From Kofleriaceae bacterium (GTDB lineage: Bacteria; Myxococcota_A; Polyangia; Haliangiales; Haliangiaceae): 64,000 bases of DNA. Below the pieces are notes generated by a model. The model saw only the letters and a program-made list of their open reading frames with translations, did not search any database and was not told the origin of the DNA. The position numbers were made by a program, and so were the translations under genes. How positions within the stretch are numbered: the first letter of the stretch is position 1; each line of letters starts with the position of its first letter. Shown here in pieces: positions 33,473 to 42,584 of the stretch. The stretch covers positions 62,001-126,000 of the forward strand of contig JACKDR010000020.1 in NCBI GenBank assembly GCA_020633495.1. Direction: 5' to 3'.

Positions 33473-36400
33473 GTGGACGCCCTGCCCGAGCGTTTCGGCA
33501 AGTACCACGTGCTGGGTCGGATCGCCCAGGGCGGCATGGCCGAGGTCTACAAGGTCAAGACCGTCGGGATCGCCGGCTTCGAGAAGGTCCAGGCCCTCAA
33601 GCGGATCCTGCCCGGCGCGGCGCGCGAGCCCCGCTTCATCCGCAGCTTCGTCGACGAGGCCCGGATCGCCGTCGAGCTCAACCACCGCAACATCGTCCAG
33701 GTCTTCGACTTCGGCAAGGCGGCCGGCGAGCTGTACCTGGCGATGGAGCTGATCGACGGCCGCGACCTGCGCACCGCGCTGACCCAGGCCGCGGCGCGCA
33801 GCCTGTCGCTGCCCACCGCGCTCGCCGCCTACGTCATCGCCGAGGTCGCGGCCGGCCTCGACTACGCCCACCGCAAGGCCGACCCGCAGGGCCGCCCGCT
33901 CGGCATCGTCCACTGCGACGTGTCGCCGGCCAACGTCATGCTGTCGGCGGAGGGCTTCGTCAAGATCCTCGACTTCGGCGTGGCGCGGGCGTCGTTCGGA
34001 TCGCAGCCGGCGGAGCGGCGCCTGCGCGGCAAGCCCCGCTACATGGCGCCCGAGCAGACCCGCGGCGACACCCCCACCGCCGCCACCGACGTGTTCGCGC
34101 TCGGCGTCGTGGCGTGGGAGCTGCTCGCCGGCCAGGCCCTGTTCGACGGCGCCGACCTGGCCAGCATCCTCGGCGCGGTGCGCCGCGCCGACGCCCCGCC
34201 GGTCGATCGGGTCAACCCGGCGGTGCCGCCGGTGCTGGCGCGGGCGATCGCGCGCGCGCTCGACGTCGCGCCCGAGCGGCGCGGCACCGCGGCCGAGCTG
34301 ATGGCCGCCGCGACCCGCTCGACCGAGGCCGCCGGGGCCCGGGCGCTGGCGGCGTGGCTCGATCACCTCGAGTCGCTGCCGGCGCCGCCGCCGGCCGCCG
34401 GCACCGTCGAGGCCGCGGCGCCGTCGCACGACGGCTCGCTGGACCGGGCCAGCGCCACGCTGGTCGGCGCCGGCGGCGACACCGCCGACACCGCGGTCGG
34501 CCGGGTGCCGCAGCTGGGCGTGCCGCAGGCCCCTGGTCGACGCCGACGCCGCCGCCCGCGCCCGCCGTCACGATCAGGACTGGGGCGACGACGCCACCGG
34601 GGCGGCGACCAGGCCCACGCCGGCCCCTGGCGCCGCGCCGTGGCCGGCGCCGGGCGTCGCCCTGCCGCTCGCGGCGGACGCCGACGCCACCGACGCGGTC
34701 GATCCCGCGACCGACCCGGCGCGCGACGACGAGCCGCCGACCCGGGTCGCGCCGGTGTTCGACTTCAGCGACGGCGACGGCACCAGCGTCGGCACCGGGT
34801 GGGGCGGCGCGACCCGCACCGGCCCGCCCGATCCGTTCGGCAACCCGGGCGCGCTCGAGGACATCGACGAGGAGCTGGGCGCGCCCGAGGTCACGCTGAT
34901 GCGCGAGCGGCGCCGCGTCGTCGTGGTCGCGCTCGCGCTCGACGGCGGCGATCTCGAGCGCCGCGCCGGCCTGGCCCGGACCCTGGTCGCGCTGGCCTAC
35001 AAGCGCGGCGGCGTCCTGCTCGGCGGCGACGACGCCAGCGCGATCGTCGCGTTCGGCCTCGAGATCGCCGGCGAGGACGACGTCGCCACCGCGGTCGCGT
35101 TCGCGGTCGACGCCGAGCAGGTCGGGCGCGACGCCCAGGGCCGCGACGCGCCGACCGTGCGCATCGGCGCCCGCGCCGGGGTGCCGGCGACCGCCGACGC
35201 CGGCGGCCGCCACCGCATCCCCGCCGACGCCGTCGACGAGGCCCGGCAGCTGTCGCGCGACGCCCAGCCAGGACGACCGCTGCTGGCCGGCGGCGCCAGC
35301 CGGCTGTCGGCGGCGCACTTCGCGTTCCGCGAGCTGCCGGCGCGGCGCGGCCTGCACCGCCGCGCCCGCGTCCTCGAGGTCCTCGGCCCGCGCAGCTTCG
35401 ACGAGCGCGACCGGGCGCTGTGGGCCCGGCGCGGCCGCTTCGTCGGCCGCGCCGCCGCGCTCGCCGAGCTGGGGGCCCGGCTCGACGCGGTGATCGCCGG
35501 CGGCACCCAGCAGCGGGTGCTGATCCGCGGCGCGGTCGGGGTCGGCAAGAGCCGGCTGTGCGCCGAGTTCGTGGCCCGCGCCCTGGCCCGCCCCGAGGCG
35601 CCGCGGCTGGTCGCGACCGCGGCGACGCCGGCGACCACGGTGCTGCCGTACGGCCTGATCGTCGAGCTGGTCCAGGCCTGGCTCGGCCTGCCGCCGGGCC
35701 GCGGCCGCGACGGCCGGGCCCAGGTCGCCGGCCGCCTCGCCCACGTCCTGGCCCGCACCGACGCCGATCCGGCCGCCGCTGCCGAGGCCGCGCGCGCCGT
35801 CACCGAGGCCATGGAGCTGCGCGACGGCGCGACGATGTACGACCCCGCCGATCTGCGCGACCGCGTCGCCGCCGCGCTGGAGCTCTTGCGCGCGCAGCTG
35901 CCCGGCGGCCACCCGCAGGTGGTCGTCGTCGAGGATCTGCACCAGGCCGACACCCCCAGCCTCGACGTCCTGCGCGCCGCCCGCGCCGACGGCGTCGCCG
36001 AGCTCCTGGTCGCGACCGCGCGCCCCGACGCCGGCGGCCTGCCCCGCTTCGAGGCGGTGATCGACCTCGGCGATCTGCACGGCGTCGAGCTGCGCGAGCT
36101 GGTGGTCGATCGCCTCAGCGAGGCGGCGACGCCGCTGGGCGTCGCCGCGGTGATCGCCCGCGCCGGCGGCAACCCGCTGTTCGTCGAGGAGCTGGCCCGC
36201 GCGGTCCGCGAGCAGGGCGAGGACGCGGTGCCGGCGACCGCCCGCGACGTCATCGCCGCCCGCGTCGACCGGCTGACCGCGCTGGCCAAGACCGTGCTGC
36301 AGTTCGCCGCGGTCGCCGGGCCGCTGGGCCGGGCCCGCATCCTCGAGGAGCTGGTCGGCGTCGGCGACCTGTCGGAGCCGCTCGAGGAGCTGTGCGCCGA

Positions 36401-36824
36401 GGGCCTGCTGATCCGCGCCGACGACGCCGCGCCCGAGTCCGGCGAGGGCGACCTGGCGTTCGCGCGCGGCCTGGTCCGCGAGGTCGTCTACGACACCCTG
36501 GCCGCGGGCGCGCGCCGCGACGCCCACGCCCGCATCGGCAAGCTGCTGGCGTCACGGTTCTTCGCCGGCCGCGAGGAGCCGCCCGCGGTGATCGCCGAGC
36601 ACCTCGAGCGCGGCGGCGAGCCGGCGGGCGCGGCGGCGTTCTGGCTGCGCGCCGGGCGGCTGTCGCTGGCCGCCGACGACGGCGAGGGCGCGATGGCGTA
36701 CTTCCGCCGCACGCTGGCGCTCGAGGACGAGCTCGGCGCCGAGCCGCCCAGTGCGGCGTCGCGGGCGCGCCGCGCCGAGGCCCGGATCGGCTACGAGGAC
36801 GCGCGCCGCCTGGCCACGCCATAG
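33473..36824 (+). CDS. Ser/Thr kinase fused to degenerate cyclase-like and AAA ATPase domains (frame break near 34.5 kb)
   Basis: About 1,115 residues from GTG 33473. The kinase domain spans about 4-275: GRIAQGGMAEVY, ALKRIL lysine, HCDVSPANVML (HRD with Arg to Cys, Asp kept), ILDFGVAR, MAPEQ. Near 34530-34540 the frame shifts in CAGGCCCCTGGTC: the first frame turns Arg-rich, while the next gives PLVDADAAARARRHDQDWGDD, with normal codon usage to 36824. The second half has a class-III-cyclase-like region without clear metal ligands, then an ATPase: FVGRAAALAELGARLDAV, Walker A GAVGVGKS, VVVVEDLHQADTPSLDVL, GGNPLFVEELARAV. This is the kinase-plus-predicted-ATPase design of myxobacterial signalling, but it lacks the usual long TPR tail. 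Its stop codon lies at the edge of a 19-bp inverted repeat. Confidence 0.85.
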
Positions 36825-36841
36825 TCCTCCGACCAGAGGAT
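36823..36841. repeat. Left arm of a perfect 19-bp inverted repeat
   Basis: AGTCCTCCGACCAGAGGAT, the exact reverse complement of 36966-36984. The arm overlaps the stop codon of the kinase-ATPase gene. The 124 nt between the arms hold no gene and are less GC-rich than the surroundings. No target-site duplication is evident. Confidence 0.85.
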
Positions 36842-36965
36842 CCTGACCACACCACGACGTCGATCCATCCCCATGCGCTTCGTTGCAGGAGCTCGAGTTA
36901 CGGGGAGTAGCCCTTCGCCCCTGCGCCTCGCGCCTGGGGCGCCTCGCCGCCGTGGCGGGATCGCT

Positions 36966-36984
36966 ATCCTCTGGTCGGAGGACT
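36966..36984. repeat. Right arm of a perfect 19-bp inverted repeat
   Basis: ATCCTCTGGTCGGAGGACT, the exact reverse complement of 36823-36841. It lies 27 nt before the decarboxylase start. The pair could be the ends of a miniature element, a very long-range hairpin in RNA, or paired operators. Confidence 0.85.
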
Positions 36985-36999
36985 GGCCGGCGCCCCTGC

Positions 37000-37005
37000 T
37001 ACGGT
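37000..37005 (+). promoter_or_regulatory. -10-like hexamer TACGGT before the decarboxylase gene
   Basis: TACGGT ends 6 nt before ATG 37012, and the right arm of the 19-bp inverted repeat lies where a -35 region would be. A protein bound to that arm could control this promoter; this is inference from spacing. Confidence 0.3.
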
Positions 37006-37011
37006 CGCGCC

Positions 37012-38424
37012 ATGACGCCCGACGAGTTCCGCGCGCTCGGTCACGAGCTGATCGAGTGGGTCGCCACCTACCGCGAGCGCCTCGCGACCCTGCCGGTGCG
37101 CAGCCCGGTCCGTCCCGGCGACGTCCGCGCCCGCCTGCCGGCGAGCCCGCCCGAGGCCGGCGGCGGCCTGGCCGGGATCGTCGACGCGCTGGCCACCGTC
37201 GTCGAGCCCGGGGTCACCCACTGGAACCACCCCCGCTTCTTCGCCTACTTCCCGTCGAACACCGATCTGTCGAGCGTGCTCGCCGATCTGGTCGGCGCCG
37301 GCCTCGGCGTCCAGGGCATGAGCTGGGAGACCAGCCCGGCCGCGACCGAGGTCGAGGAGGTCATGATGGACTGGCTGCGCCAGCTGCTCGGGCTGAGCGC
37401 GGCGTGGACCGGGGTCATCCACGACACCGCCAGCACCGCGACGCTGTGCGCGCTCCTGTGCGCGCGCGAGCGCGCCACGGGCCTCGGTCAGGAACGCGGC
37501 GGCCTGCAGGACGGCGCGCCGCCGCTGGTCGTCTACGCGTCGGCCCAGGCCCACAGCTCGGTGACCAAGGCGGCGCTGCTCGCCGGGTTCGGCCGCGATC
37601 ACCTGCGCTGGATCGACGTCGACGGCGAGCGCGCGCTGCGGCCGGATCACCTGGCCGCCGCGATCGCCGCCGATCGCGCCGCCGGCCGCCGGCCGTGCGC
37701 GGTGGTCGCCACCGTCGGCACCACCGCGACCACCGCGATCGATCCGGTGGCGGCGATCGCGGCGATCGCCGGGCGCGAGCGGCTGTGGCTGCACGTCGAC
37801 GCCGCGCTCGCCGGCACCGCGATGATCCTGCCCGAGTGCCGGCCGCTGTGGGCCGGCGTCGAGGACGCCGACTCGCTGGTCCTCAACCCGCACAAGTGGA
37901 TGGGCACCGGCTTCGACCTGTCGGCCTACTACGTCCGCGACGTCCAGCACCTGATCCAGGTCATGGGGACCAACCCCAGCTACCTGCGCACCGCCCACGA
38001 CGGCGAGGTCTCGAACTTCCGCGACTGGCACATCCAGCTCGGCCGCCGGTTCCGCGCCCTCAAGCTGTGGTTCCTGCTGCTCGACGCCGGCGCCGAGGGC
38101 CTGCGGGCCCGGCTGCGCCGCGACCTGGCCAACGCCCGGTGGCTGGCCGACCAGGTCGACGCCGCTCCGGGCTGGGAGCGCACCGATCCGGTCCGGCTCC
38201 AGACCGTGTGCCTGCGCCACGTCCCGCCCGGCCTCGACGCCGCCGCGGTCGACGCCCATAACCAGGCCCTCGCCGCCCGCGTCAACGAGTCCGGGGCCGC
38301 GTACCTGACCCCGTCGCGGGTCGACGGCGTCCAGATCCTGCGGGTCTCGATCGGCGCGCTGGGCACCGAGCGCACCGACGTCGCGGCGCTGTGGGACCTG
38401 CTGCAGGCCGAGGCGGCGCGCTGA
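37012..38424 (+). CDS. PLP-dependent group II decarboxylase (aromatic amino acid decarboxylase type)
   Basis: 470 residues, normal for the family. Conserved features: VTHWNHPRFFAYFPSN near 70-85, LGVQGMSWETSPAATEVEEVMMDWLRQLLG, ASAQAHSSVTKAALLAG, VATVGTTATTAIDPV, LHVDAALAGTAMILPE (the Asp that contacts the pyridine nitrogen) and the Schiff-base lysine in SLVLNPHKWMGTGFDLSAYYVRD. It removes the carboxyl group from an aromatic amino acid such as Trp, Tyr or DOPA; the exact substrate is not readable. It stands alone between the inverted repeat and thrS, so it is probably its own transcription unit. Confidence 0.92.
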   Translation: MTPDEFRALGHELIEWVATYRERLATLPVRSPVRPGDVRARLPASPPEAGGGLAGIVDALATVVEPGVTHWNHPRFFAYFPSNTDLSSVLADLVGAGLGVQGMSWETSPAATEVEEVMMDWLRQLLGLSAAWTGVIHDTASTATLCALLCARERATGLGQERGGLQDGAPPLVVYASAQAHSSVTKAALLAGFGRDHLRWIDVDGERALRPDHLAAAIAADRAAGRRPCAVVATVGTTATTAIDPVAAIAAIAGRERLWLHVDAALAGTAMILPECRPLWAGVEDADSLVLNPHKWMGTGFDLSAYYVRDVQHLIQVMGTNPSYLRTAHDGEVSNFRDWHIQLGRRFRALKLWFLLLDAGAEGLRARLRRDLANARWLADQVDAAPGWERTDPVRLQTVCLRHVPPGLDAAAVDAHNQALAARVNESGAAYLTPSRVDGVQILRVSIGALGTERTDVAALWDLLQAEAAR

Positions 38425-38506
38425 ACCCGGGTCGGCAGCGCCACCGGCCCCGCGCCGCGGCGCGCCCCGGGGGCCGCGAGGCCGCGCCCCGGCCCGCGGC
38501 TTCGGG

Positions 38507-38512
38507 TATCCT
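38507..38512 (+). promoter_or_regulatory. -10-like hexamer TATCCT before thrS
   Basis: TATCCT ends 9 nt before ATG 38522. The 97-nt leader between the decarboxylase stop and thrS is too short and lacks features for a T-box. No good -35 is seen. Confidence 0.35.
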
Positions 38513-38521
38513 GCGCCGCCC

Positions 38522-40486
38522 ATGAGCGCGCAGGACGTCACCATCACCCTCCCCGACGGCGCCACCAAGACGGTCGCCGCCGGGACCACGATCGCGGACT
38601 TCGTGAAGACCCAGATCGGGCCCGGCCTGGCCAAGGCGGCGCTGTTCGCCACGATCGACGGCGCCGAGGTCGACCTGTCGCGCACCCTCGATCGCTCGGC
38701 GAAGCTGGCGATCTTCACGACCAAGAACCCCGAGAGCCTCGACCTGGTCCGCCACGACGCCGCCCACATCGTGGCCAGCGTGGTGCAGCGCCTGTTCCCC
38801 GGCACCCAGGTGACGATCGGCCCGACCACCGACGACGGCTTCTACTACGACTTCGCGCGCGACACCCCGTTCACCCCCGAGGACCTCGAGCGCATCGAGC
38901 AGGCCGCCAACGAGGAGATCCGCGCCGATCACCCGTTCGTGCGCAAGGAGGTGTCCAAGGACGAGGCGCTGGCGCTGTTCGAGCGGCTCGGCGAGAAGTT
39001 CAAGCTCGAGATCATCGAGGACATCTTCGCCAAGGGCGCGACGACGCTGACCCTGTACTCGCACGGCGACTGGACCGACTTCTGCCTGGGGCCGCACGGC
39101 CCGTCGACCGGCCGGGTCGGCGTCATCAAGCTCCTGTCGGTGGCCGGCGCCTACTGGCGCGGCGACCACCGCAACGCCCAGCTGCAGCGCATCTACGGCA
39201 CCGCGTTCTTCACCCAGAAGGACCTCGACGCCTGGATGACCCAGCAGGAGGAGGCGCGCAAGCGCGACCACCGCAAGCTGGGCAAGGAGCTCGACCTGTT
39301 CGCGTTCCACCCGGCGGCGCCCGGCGCCGTGTTCTGGACCGCGAACGGCACGATGATCTTCACGATCCTCGCCGGCGCGATGCGGCGGCTGTGCCTGAGC
39401 AACGGCTACGCCGAGATCAAGACGCCGCTGCTCTACAACAAGATGCTGTGGGAGAAGAGCGGTCACTGGGGCAAGTACCGCGAGAACATGTTCCTGATCC
39501 TCGACCCCGAGGCCGACGACACGCTGGCGGTCGAGGACCGGGCGTCGTTCTCGCTCAAGCCGATGAACTGCCCGTCGCACCACCTCTTCTACGAGATGAA
39601 GCGGCGGTCGTACCGCGAGCTGCCGCTGCGCCTGCACACCCAGGACGTCCTGCACCGCAACGAGGCCACCGGCGTGCTGTCGGGGCTGACCCGGGTCCGC
39701 CAGTTCCAGCAGGACGACGCCCACATCTACCTGATGGAGTCGCAGATCACCGACGAGGTGAAGCGGCTGGCCGCGATGATCGCCAAGGTCTACGCCGCGT
39801 TCGGCCTCGAGTTCACCGCCAAGTTCGCGACCCGGCCCGAGCAGAAGATCGGCGACGACGCGCTGTGGGATCGCGCCGAGGCCGCGCTGCGCGCCGCGCT
39901 CGAGGAGACCGGCCTGCCCTACGAGCTCAAGCCCGGCGACGGCGCGTTCTACGGCCCCAAGATCGACTTCGACGTCGCCGACAGCATCGGCCGCAAGTGG
40001 CAGCTCGGCACGATCCAGCTCGACTACGTCGCGCCCGAGCGGTTCGAGCTCGGCTACATCGGCCCCGACAACAACGAGCACCGCCCGGTCGTGATCCACC
40101 GCGCGATCTACGGCTCGTTCGAGCGCTTCATCGGCATCCTGATCGAGCACTACGCCGGCAACTTCCCGGTGTGGCTGGCGCCCGAGCAGGTCCGGATCCT
40201 GCCGGTCCACGACCGCCACCTGGCCTGGGCCGAGGAGGTCCAGGCCCGGCTGCTCGCCGCCGGGCTGCGGGTCGACGTCGACCGCTCGCGCAGCAAGCTG
40301 GGCGCGCAGATCCGCGACGCCCAGCTGGCCAAGATCCCCTACGCGCTGGTCATCGGCGACAAGGAGGTCGAGGCCCAGGGCGTGTCGCCGCGCAAGCACG
40401 GCACCGGCAAGGACGCCGACCTCGGGCTGCAGACGCTCGACGCGTTCCTCGCGGTGATCCAGCCCGAGGCCGAGATCCCGTACTGA
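38522..40486 (+). CDS. thrS: Threonine-tRNA ligase
   Basis: Charges tRNA-Thr. 654 residues, full length. The N-terminal TGS domain (about 1-65: VTITLPDGATKTVAAGTTIADFVK) is followed by the editing domain with RHDAAHIVASVVQRLFPG and the later HGDWTDFCLGPHGPSTG (family: DLCRGPH). The class II catalytic core includes KPMNCPSHHLFYEMKRRSYRELPLR (zinc Cys in MNCP), TGVLSGLTRVRQFQQDDAHIY and HRAIYGSFERFIGILIEHYAG. The C-terminal anticodon domain starts VRILPVHDRHLAWAEEV. The start is ATG 38522. The editing-motif difference (DFCLGPH for DLCRGPH) is mild. Confidence 0.97.
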   Translation: MSAQDVTITLPDGATKTVAAGTTIADFVKTQIGPGLAKAALFATIDGAEVDLSRTLDRSAKLAIFTTKNPESLDLVRHDAAHIVASVVQRLFPGTQVTIGPTTDDGFYYDFARDTPFTPEDLERIEQAANEEIRADHPFVRKEVSKDEALALFERLGEKFKLEIIEDIFAKGATTLTLYSHGDWTDFCLGPHGPSTGRVGVIKLLSVAGAYWRGDHRNAQLQRIYGTAFFTQKDLDAWMTQQEEARKRDHRKLGKELDLFAFHPAAPGAVFWTANGTMIFTILAGAMRRLCLSNGYAEIKTPLLYNKMLWEKSGHWGKYRENMFLILDPEADDTLAVEDRASFSLKPMNCPSHHLFYEMKRRSYRELPLRLHTQDVLHRNEATGVLSGLTRVRQFQQDDAHIYLMESQITDEVKRLAAMIAKVYAAFGLEFTAKFATRPEQKIGDDALWDRAEAALRAALEETGLPYELKPGDGAFYGPKIDFDVADSIGRKWQLGTIQLDYVAPERFELGYIGPDNNEHRPVVIHRAIYGSFERFIGILIEHYAGNFPVWLAPEQVRILPVHDRHLAWAEEVQARLLAAGLRVDVDRSRSKLGAQIRDAQLAKIPYALVIGDKEVEAQGVSPRKHGTGKDADLGLQTLDAFLAVIQPEAEIPY

Positions 40487-40495
40487 GCCGCGGCC

Positions 40496-40529
40496 CGGCG
40501 GCGCGACCCGGCCGGGTCGCGCGGCGCCG
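40496..40529. repeat. 34-bp repeat, copy 1 (contains a palindrome)
   Basis: Identical over 34 nt to 42539-42572, in the same orientation. Its core GCGCGACCCGG/CCGGGTCGCGC is a perfect 22-nt palindrome able to form a 9-bp stem with a GGCC loop. It lies 10 nt after the thrS stop, where a terminator would be. Confidence 0.9.
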
Positions 40530-40768
40530 ATCGGCAGAGCGCGCGAGGCCGCCGGTGCCAGCGTCGTCCGTCGTCGGTTCTGCCGACCGGTGAGGTCGGG
40601 GCGCAGGGACGTGGTGGGTGGGACGTGGTGGAAGGACGGCGGTCGATGCGGGCTCCCGGAGGCTCCGGAGAGGGCGGAGGGGATGGTCGGGATGATGCGC
40701 GGCCGGCCCGCGCGGGCCGGCCGCGGGGATGCGGGCATGCGTGGCTTGGGCTGCGTGGAATGCGTGGA

Positions 40769-40794
40769 CTGCGTGGGCTGCGGCTCCCACGCAG
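40769..40794. other. Hairpin: 9-bp stem CTGCGTGGG/CCCACGCAG
   Basis: A perfect 9-bp stem with an 8-nt loop, within a run of TGCGTGG heptamers. There is no following T-run. It may be a terminator-like or RNA-structure element. Confidence 0.5.
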
Positions 40795-40858
40795 CCGGCC
40801 GCTGGCTCCCCGATGAGCGTGGGTGCTCGCGCCGGCGTGGGTGCAGAACCCCACCACC

Positions 40859-40890
40859 GGCGCCGGGCCCGAAGACGGGGGCCCGGCGCC
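40859..40890. other. Hairpin: 12-bp GC stem with 8-nt loop
   Basis: GGCGCCGGGCCC (40859-40870) pairs perfectly with GGGCCCGGCGCC (40879-40890) around the loop GAAGACGG. It is very stable but lacks a T-tract. Its role is unknown; it could be a terminator, attenuator or structured leader. Confidence 0.6.
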
Positions 40891-41231
40891 TCGGCGCGGG
40901 GCGCGAGCGTTGCGGGCGCGGGCCGGTCGTCCGGATCGCGACGGGCGTGCGAGCCGCGCTTCACGCTGTCCGGGCACCGGACAAGAGAGACACGGCCGAG
41001 GACGATTTCGGTGCATTTCCCTTGACGGCGCTCACGACCGACGACGAGGCGCCGCCGTGATACCGCCGCCGATCATCGACAAGACGCGCAGCGCGGCCCG
41101 CTGCGCCACGAAGTGGCTCGCGACGACGACGCGAAGGGTCGGGGTCGATCGCGGGGCCCCACGGCGACGACAGGGGGTCCGGAATCGTCGTGGTAGAGAA
41201 GGAATGCGCGCGTGCGCAGGGAGGAGTGGAG

Positions 41232-42464
41232 ATGTTCGATCGCGAGGACAGCGAAGGTGTGGTCTCGAGTGAGCTCGACGGGGCGGGCGGCCGCGGCGGC
41301 GCGGCTCCCGACTGGCGACAGCTCGATCGCCAGCTGCGTGGCGTCGCCCGACGGCGTGCCGCGCTCGACGCCGAGGAGGCGCGCGGCCTGGTGCTCGCCC
41401 AGCAGATCGAGCTGCACCGCCGGTTCGGCTACGCCAGCCTGCACGAGTACCTCGAGCGCACGCTGGGCTACGGCCCGCGCGCCGCGCGCGAGCGGCTGCG
41501 CGTGGCCAGCGCGCTGCAGGTCCTGCCGCGGACCGCGGCGGCGCTGGCGCGCGGCGACCAGTCGTACTCGGCGGTGCGCGAGCTGACCCGCGTCGTGCGC
41601 CAGGACACCGAGCGGGCGTGGCTCGACGTGGCGGCCGGCAAGACGGTGCACGAGATCGAGACCCTGGTCGCGGGGCGCAAGCCGGGTGATCTGCCGGACG
41701 ATCCGGTGAACCCCGCCGAGGTCCGGCGCGTGGTGTCGCTCGACGTGACCGCCGAGACGTACGCGCTGTGGCGCGACGCCCGGCTGGCGCTGGAGCTCGA
41801 GCGCGGCGAGGCCGTGTCCGACGACGAGCTGCTGCGCGCGCTGTGCCTCGGGATGCTAGCCGGCGCGCCGGATGGAGGCGGCAAGCGCGGGCGCGCCGCG
41901 TACCAGATCGCGCTGATGCAGTGTCCCGACTGCGAGCGCGTGACCCAGGACGGCGGCGGCCGCGCCGTCGAGGTGCCGGCGACGATCGCCGAGCGCGCGC
42001 GTTGCGACGCGCGCGTGCTCGGCCGGGTCGATTCCGACGGTGACGGTCACACGGTGCCGCAGCCGACGCAGACCATCCCGGCGCCGGTGCGCGCGGCGGT
42101 GGTCGCGCGAGACCATGGCCGCTGCCGGGTCCCGGGGTGCCGGGCGTCGAGATGGGTCGAGGTCCATCACGTGCAGCCGCGGGCGCAGGGCGGTCGGCAC
42201 ACGATGACGAACCTGGTCTCGCTGTGCGGCGGGCACCACGACGCGGTCCACGCGGGCCGCTTGCAGATCGCGCGGTCGGCGTCAGGCCAGGTCGTCTTCA
42301 CGCACGCCGATGGAAGATTGTACGGCGCGCCGCCGAGGACCAGCGACGAACGACACGAGCCGGCGACGGCCGCGGCCCGTGTGGACCGCGCCGACGCGGC
42401 CCACATGGACCTGTCGCTGGCGCAGCGGATCGAGCGAGCGATGCGGCCGGTGACGCGACGGTGA
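41232..42464 (+). CDS. HNH endonuclease-domain protein
   Basis: 410 residues from ATG 41232, with GGAGGAGTGGAG just upstream as Shine-Dalgarno. The N-terminal and middle parts (about 20-230) are helical, with YASLHEYLERTLGYGPRAARERLRVASALQVLP, the DUF222-like region that accompanies this HNH class. The C-terminal HNH site is RDHGRCRVPGCRASRWVEVHHVQPRAQGGRHTMTNLVSLCGGHHDAVHAG, with the paired Cys and the HH/N/H residues intact, so nuclease activity is plausible. The family is multi-copy in some genomes and behaves like an accessory element. The gene and its leader are enclosed by two identical 34-bp repeats. No transposase or restriction partner is adjacent. Confidence 0.88.
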   Translation: MFDREDSEGVVSSELDGAGGRGGAAPDWRQLDRQLRGVARRRAALDAEEARGLVLAQQIELHRRFGYASLHEYLERTLGYGPRAARERLRVASALQVLPRTAAALARGDQSYSAVRELTRVVRQDTERAWLDVAAGKTVHEIETLVAGRKPGDLPDDPVNPAEVRRVVSLDVTAETYALWRDARLALELERGEAVSDDELLRALCLGMLAGAPDGGGKRGRAAYQIALMQCPDCERVTQDGGGRAVEVPATIAERARCDARVLGRVDSDGDGHTVPQPTQTIPAPVRAAVVARDHGRCRVPGCRASRWVEVHHVQPRAQGGRHTMTNLVSLCGGHHDAVHAGRLQIARSASGQVVFTHADGRLYGAPPRTSDERHEPATAAARVDRADAAHMDLSLAQRIERAMRPVTRR

Positions 42465-42538
42465 GCCAGGCGGCTTCGCCGATCATCAGCCTTGCTCTGG
42501 CGCCCCGCGTCAACCCACGCTGGCGCCACCCGCAGCCG

Positions 42539-42572
42539 CGGCGGCGCGACCCGGCCGGGTCGCGCGGCGCCG
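42539..42572. repeat. 34-bp repeat, copy 2
   Basis: Identical to 40496-40529 in the same orientation. It lies in the 120-nt convergent gap between the HNH gene and the copper-monooxygenase-like gene, 13 nt from the latter's stop. It could act as a bidirectional terminator because the core is palindromic. Confidence 0.9.
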
Positions 42573-42584
42573 CCGGTCGGGTCG

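Larger units (their letters stand above)
40487..41231. other. Gene-free 745-nt leader/spacer with strong hairpins
   Basis: No credible gene. It begins with one copy of a 34-bp palindromic repeat and contains repeated GTGGTGG/GACGTGG words (40606-40640), a cluster of TGCGTGG heptamers (40738-40776), and two perfect-stem hairpins. The sequence from about 41030 to 41230 is richer in A and T and carries the Shine-Dalgarno of the HNH gene. Open frames here are repeat translations. Confidence 0.55.

Noticed and set aside
38425..38521. T-box riboswitch before thrS
   Set aside because: The leader is under 100 nt, with no specifier stem or antiterminator motif.
40590..41060. Overlapping plus-strand frames of 60-156 residues
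   Set aside because: Composed of Trp/Ala/Cys or Arg repeats produced by the TGCGTGG heptamers; no signal or homology.
41232..42464. Insertion sequence carrying the HNH gene
   Set aside because: No transposase, no terminal inverted repeats and no target duplication; only direct palindromic repeats are present, so a mobile-element label is not supported.
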